Shown: positions 5,004-5,887 of the stretch, one piece after another
Layout: each line of letters begins with the position of its first letter
Numbering within the stretch: the stretch's first letter is position 1
DNA from: Campylobacter sp.
GTDB taxonomy: Bacteria; Campylobacterota; Campylobacteria; Campylobacterales; Campylobacteraceae
Assembly (NCBI GenBank): GCA_017940085.1
Contig: JAGAZK010000063.1
Span: forward strand, 1-5,887
Direction of reading: 5' to 3'
DNA length: 5,887 bases
Notes under the pieces: model-generated
What the model was told of the DNA's origin: nothing
What the model saw: only the letters and a program-made list of their open reading frames with translations
Database searches by the model: none
Position numbers and translations under genes: made by a program

Positions 5004-5285
5004 ATGGCTAGATCATTAAAAAAAGGTCCATTTGTTGATGAGCATGTCATGAAAAAAGTTCTAGCCGCTAAAAAGGCTAATGACAATAAGCCTATCAAAA
5101 CTTGGTCAAGAAGAAGCACGATAGTGCCTGATATGATAGGGCTAACTTTCAATGTGCATAATGGCAAAAGTTTTATTCCTGTTTATATAACAGAAAATCA
5201 TATAGGATATAAACTTGGCGAATTCGCACCTACTAGGACTTTTAGAGGCCATAAGGGCTCAGTCCAAAAGAAAATCGGTAAGTAA
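5004..5285 (+). CDS. rpsS: 30S ribosomal protein S19
   Basis: S19 forms a pair with S13 in the head of the 30S subunit, near the A-site finger of 23S rRNA. The 93-residue product starts [19 protein letters not shown], a highly conserved opening. It carries the family signature [19 protein letters not shown] at residues 67-85. Length is normal. The ATG directly abuts the rplB TAG stop, and the ribosome binding site AAAGGA (4992-4997) lies within the last codons of rplB, consistent with coupled translation. Confidence 0.98.
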   Translation: MARSLKKGPFVDEHVMKKVLAAKKANDNKPIKTWSRRSTIVPDMIGLTFNVHNGKSFIPVYITENHIGYKLGEFAPTRTFRGHKGSVQKKIGK

Positions 5286-5295
5286 GGGGAAATAA

Positions 5296-5628
5296 ATGAG
5301 TAAATCAATTATTAAATTTGTTCGCCTTTCGCCGACAAAAGCAAGATTAATCGCAAGAGAAGTTCAAGGAATGAATGCAGAACTTGCATTGGCAAGTCTT
5401 AGTTTTATGCCAAATCGTGGTGCTAAATATATTTCGACTGCTATTAGTTCTGCTGTCGCAAATGGCGGATTTGAACCAGAAGAAGTGATTGTTAAAAGTT
5501 GTAGAGTTGATGCTGGTCCTGTTCTTAAAAGATTTAGACCAAGAGCAAGAGGCAGTGCAAGTCGTATCAGAAAACCAACCAGTCATATTTTGGTAGAAGT
5601 AGCAAAAAAAGAAAGTAAGGAAGCATAA
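5296..5628 (+). CDS. rplV: 50S ribosomal protein L22
   Basis: L22 contacts all domains of 23S rRNA, and its long beta-hairpin lines the narrow part of the exit tunnel opposite L4. The 110-residue product opens [20 protein letters not shown]. The hairpin covers about residues 71-97 ([20 protein letters not shown] up to KPTSH), including LKR at 77-79, which corresponds to the MKR deleted in a known erythromycin-resistant Escherichia coli L22; it is intact here. The C-terminus is a short Lys/Glu-rich tail. AAGGGGA (5284-5290) begins in the rpsS stop and lies five bases before the ATG. rpsC follows after two bases. Confidence 0.98.
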   Translation: MSKSIIKFVRLSPTKARLIAREVQGMNAELALASLSFMPNRGAKYISTAISSAVANGGFEPEEVIVKSCRVDAGPVLKRFRPRARGSASRIRKPTSHILVEVAKKESKEA

Positions 5629-5630
5629 TC

Positions 5631-5887
5631 ATGGGACAAAAAGTTAATCCAATAGGCCTAAGATTAGGCATAAATAAAAATTGGGAATCAAGATGGTTTC
5701 CTACAAAAACTACTTTACCAGAAAATATTGGCGAAGACTACAAAATCCGCAAATTTCTCAAAACAAAACTATATTATGCTGGAGTTAGTCAAATTTTAGT
5801 AGAAAGAACTGCTAAAAAACTAAGAGTTACTGTCGTAGCTGCAAGACCTGGTGTAATTATTGGCAAAAAAGGCGGAGAAATAGAAGG
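5631..5887 (+). CDS. rpsC: 30S ribosomal protein S3, N-terminal part, cut by window end
   Basis: S3 is in the head of the 30S subunit at the mRNA entry channel, where with S4 and S5 it helps unwind mRNA. The 85 complete codons visible here begin [20 protein letters not shown], the conserved N-terminus. They reach the start of the KH domain, with its GxxG loop in [10 protein letters not shown] at residues 75-84. Bacterial S3 usually has about 210-235 residues, so roughly 60 percent is missing beyond the window. AAGGA (5617-5621) near the end of rplV is nine bases before the ATG. In the usual operon order rplP and rpmC would follow. Confidence 0.98.
   Translation, partial: MGQKVNPIGLRLGINKNWESRWFPTKTTLPENIGEDYKIRKFLKTKLYYAGVSQILVERTAKKLRVTVVAARPGVIIGKKGGEIE

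Noticed and set aside
4862..5167. Minus-strand open frame of 101 codons over rplB/rpsS
   Set aside because: It is the antisense shadow of two strongly conserved ribosomal genes, without a ribosome binding site or recognisable domain.
1..5887. CRISPR array, insertion sequence, prophage, toxin-antitoxin or defence genes
   Set aside because: No regularly spaced repeats with unique spacers, no transposase or integrase frame, and no unassigned protein frame of meaningful length remain after the core genes are placed.

Overview
The window is a piece of an AT-rich bacterial chromosome. It is most likely from Campylobacter or a close relative in the Campylobacterota (Epsilonproteobacteria). The evidence is the low GC content, the AGA-rich and A/T-ending codons, and the -10-dominated promoters with weak or absent -35 boxes. 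The ribosomal proteins also have epsilonproteobacterial character, for example a 192-residue L3 carrying [12 protein letters not shown]. The species cannot be fixed from sequence reading alone.

Layout. Positions 1-729, minus strand: a family 2 glycosyltransferase of the WaaE/KdtX type (LPS/LOS core), cut by the window edge and starting at TTG. Positions 730-952: a divergent control region with a promoter on each strand, a perfect 15-bp inverted repeat between the two -10 boxes, and a leader before rplU with two competing pairings. Positions 953-1529: rplU-rpmA (L21, L27), closed by a strong intrinsic terminator at 1536-1574. Positions 1719-1806: tRNA-Ser(GGA) with encoded CCA. Positions 1807-2377: a 571-bp gene-free stretch with a 16-bp perfect stem around a GC-richer loop, a dense field of AAATTT words, phased AAATTTATT repeats, another 15-bp inverted repeat, the S10 promoter and a structured leader. 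Positions 2378-5887: the S10 operon in canonical order, rpsJ-rplC-rplD-rplW-rplB-rpsS-rplV-rpsC, with rpsC cut by the window end. Its genes are packed with gaps of 0 to 10 bases or a 4-base overlap, and each has a Shine-Dalgarno sequence.

Function. Apart from the glycosyltransferase, everything here serves translation. L21, L27, L3, L4, L23, L2 and L22 build the 50S subunit: peptidyl-transferase surroundings, exit tunnel and early assembly. S10, S19 and S3 build the 30S head, and the serine tRNA decodes UCU/UCC. The coding content is ordinary core genome and I see no new enzyme system. The less explained material is non-coding: the two ribosomal-protein leaders, the recurrent AT-rich inverted repeats beside promoters, and the stem-loop after the tRNA. 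The placement of rplU-rpmA next to the S10 operon, with no obg gene following, is also worth checking.
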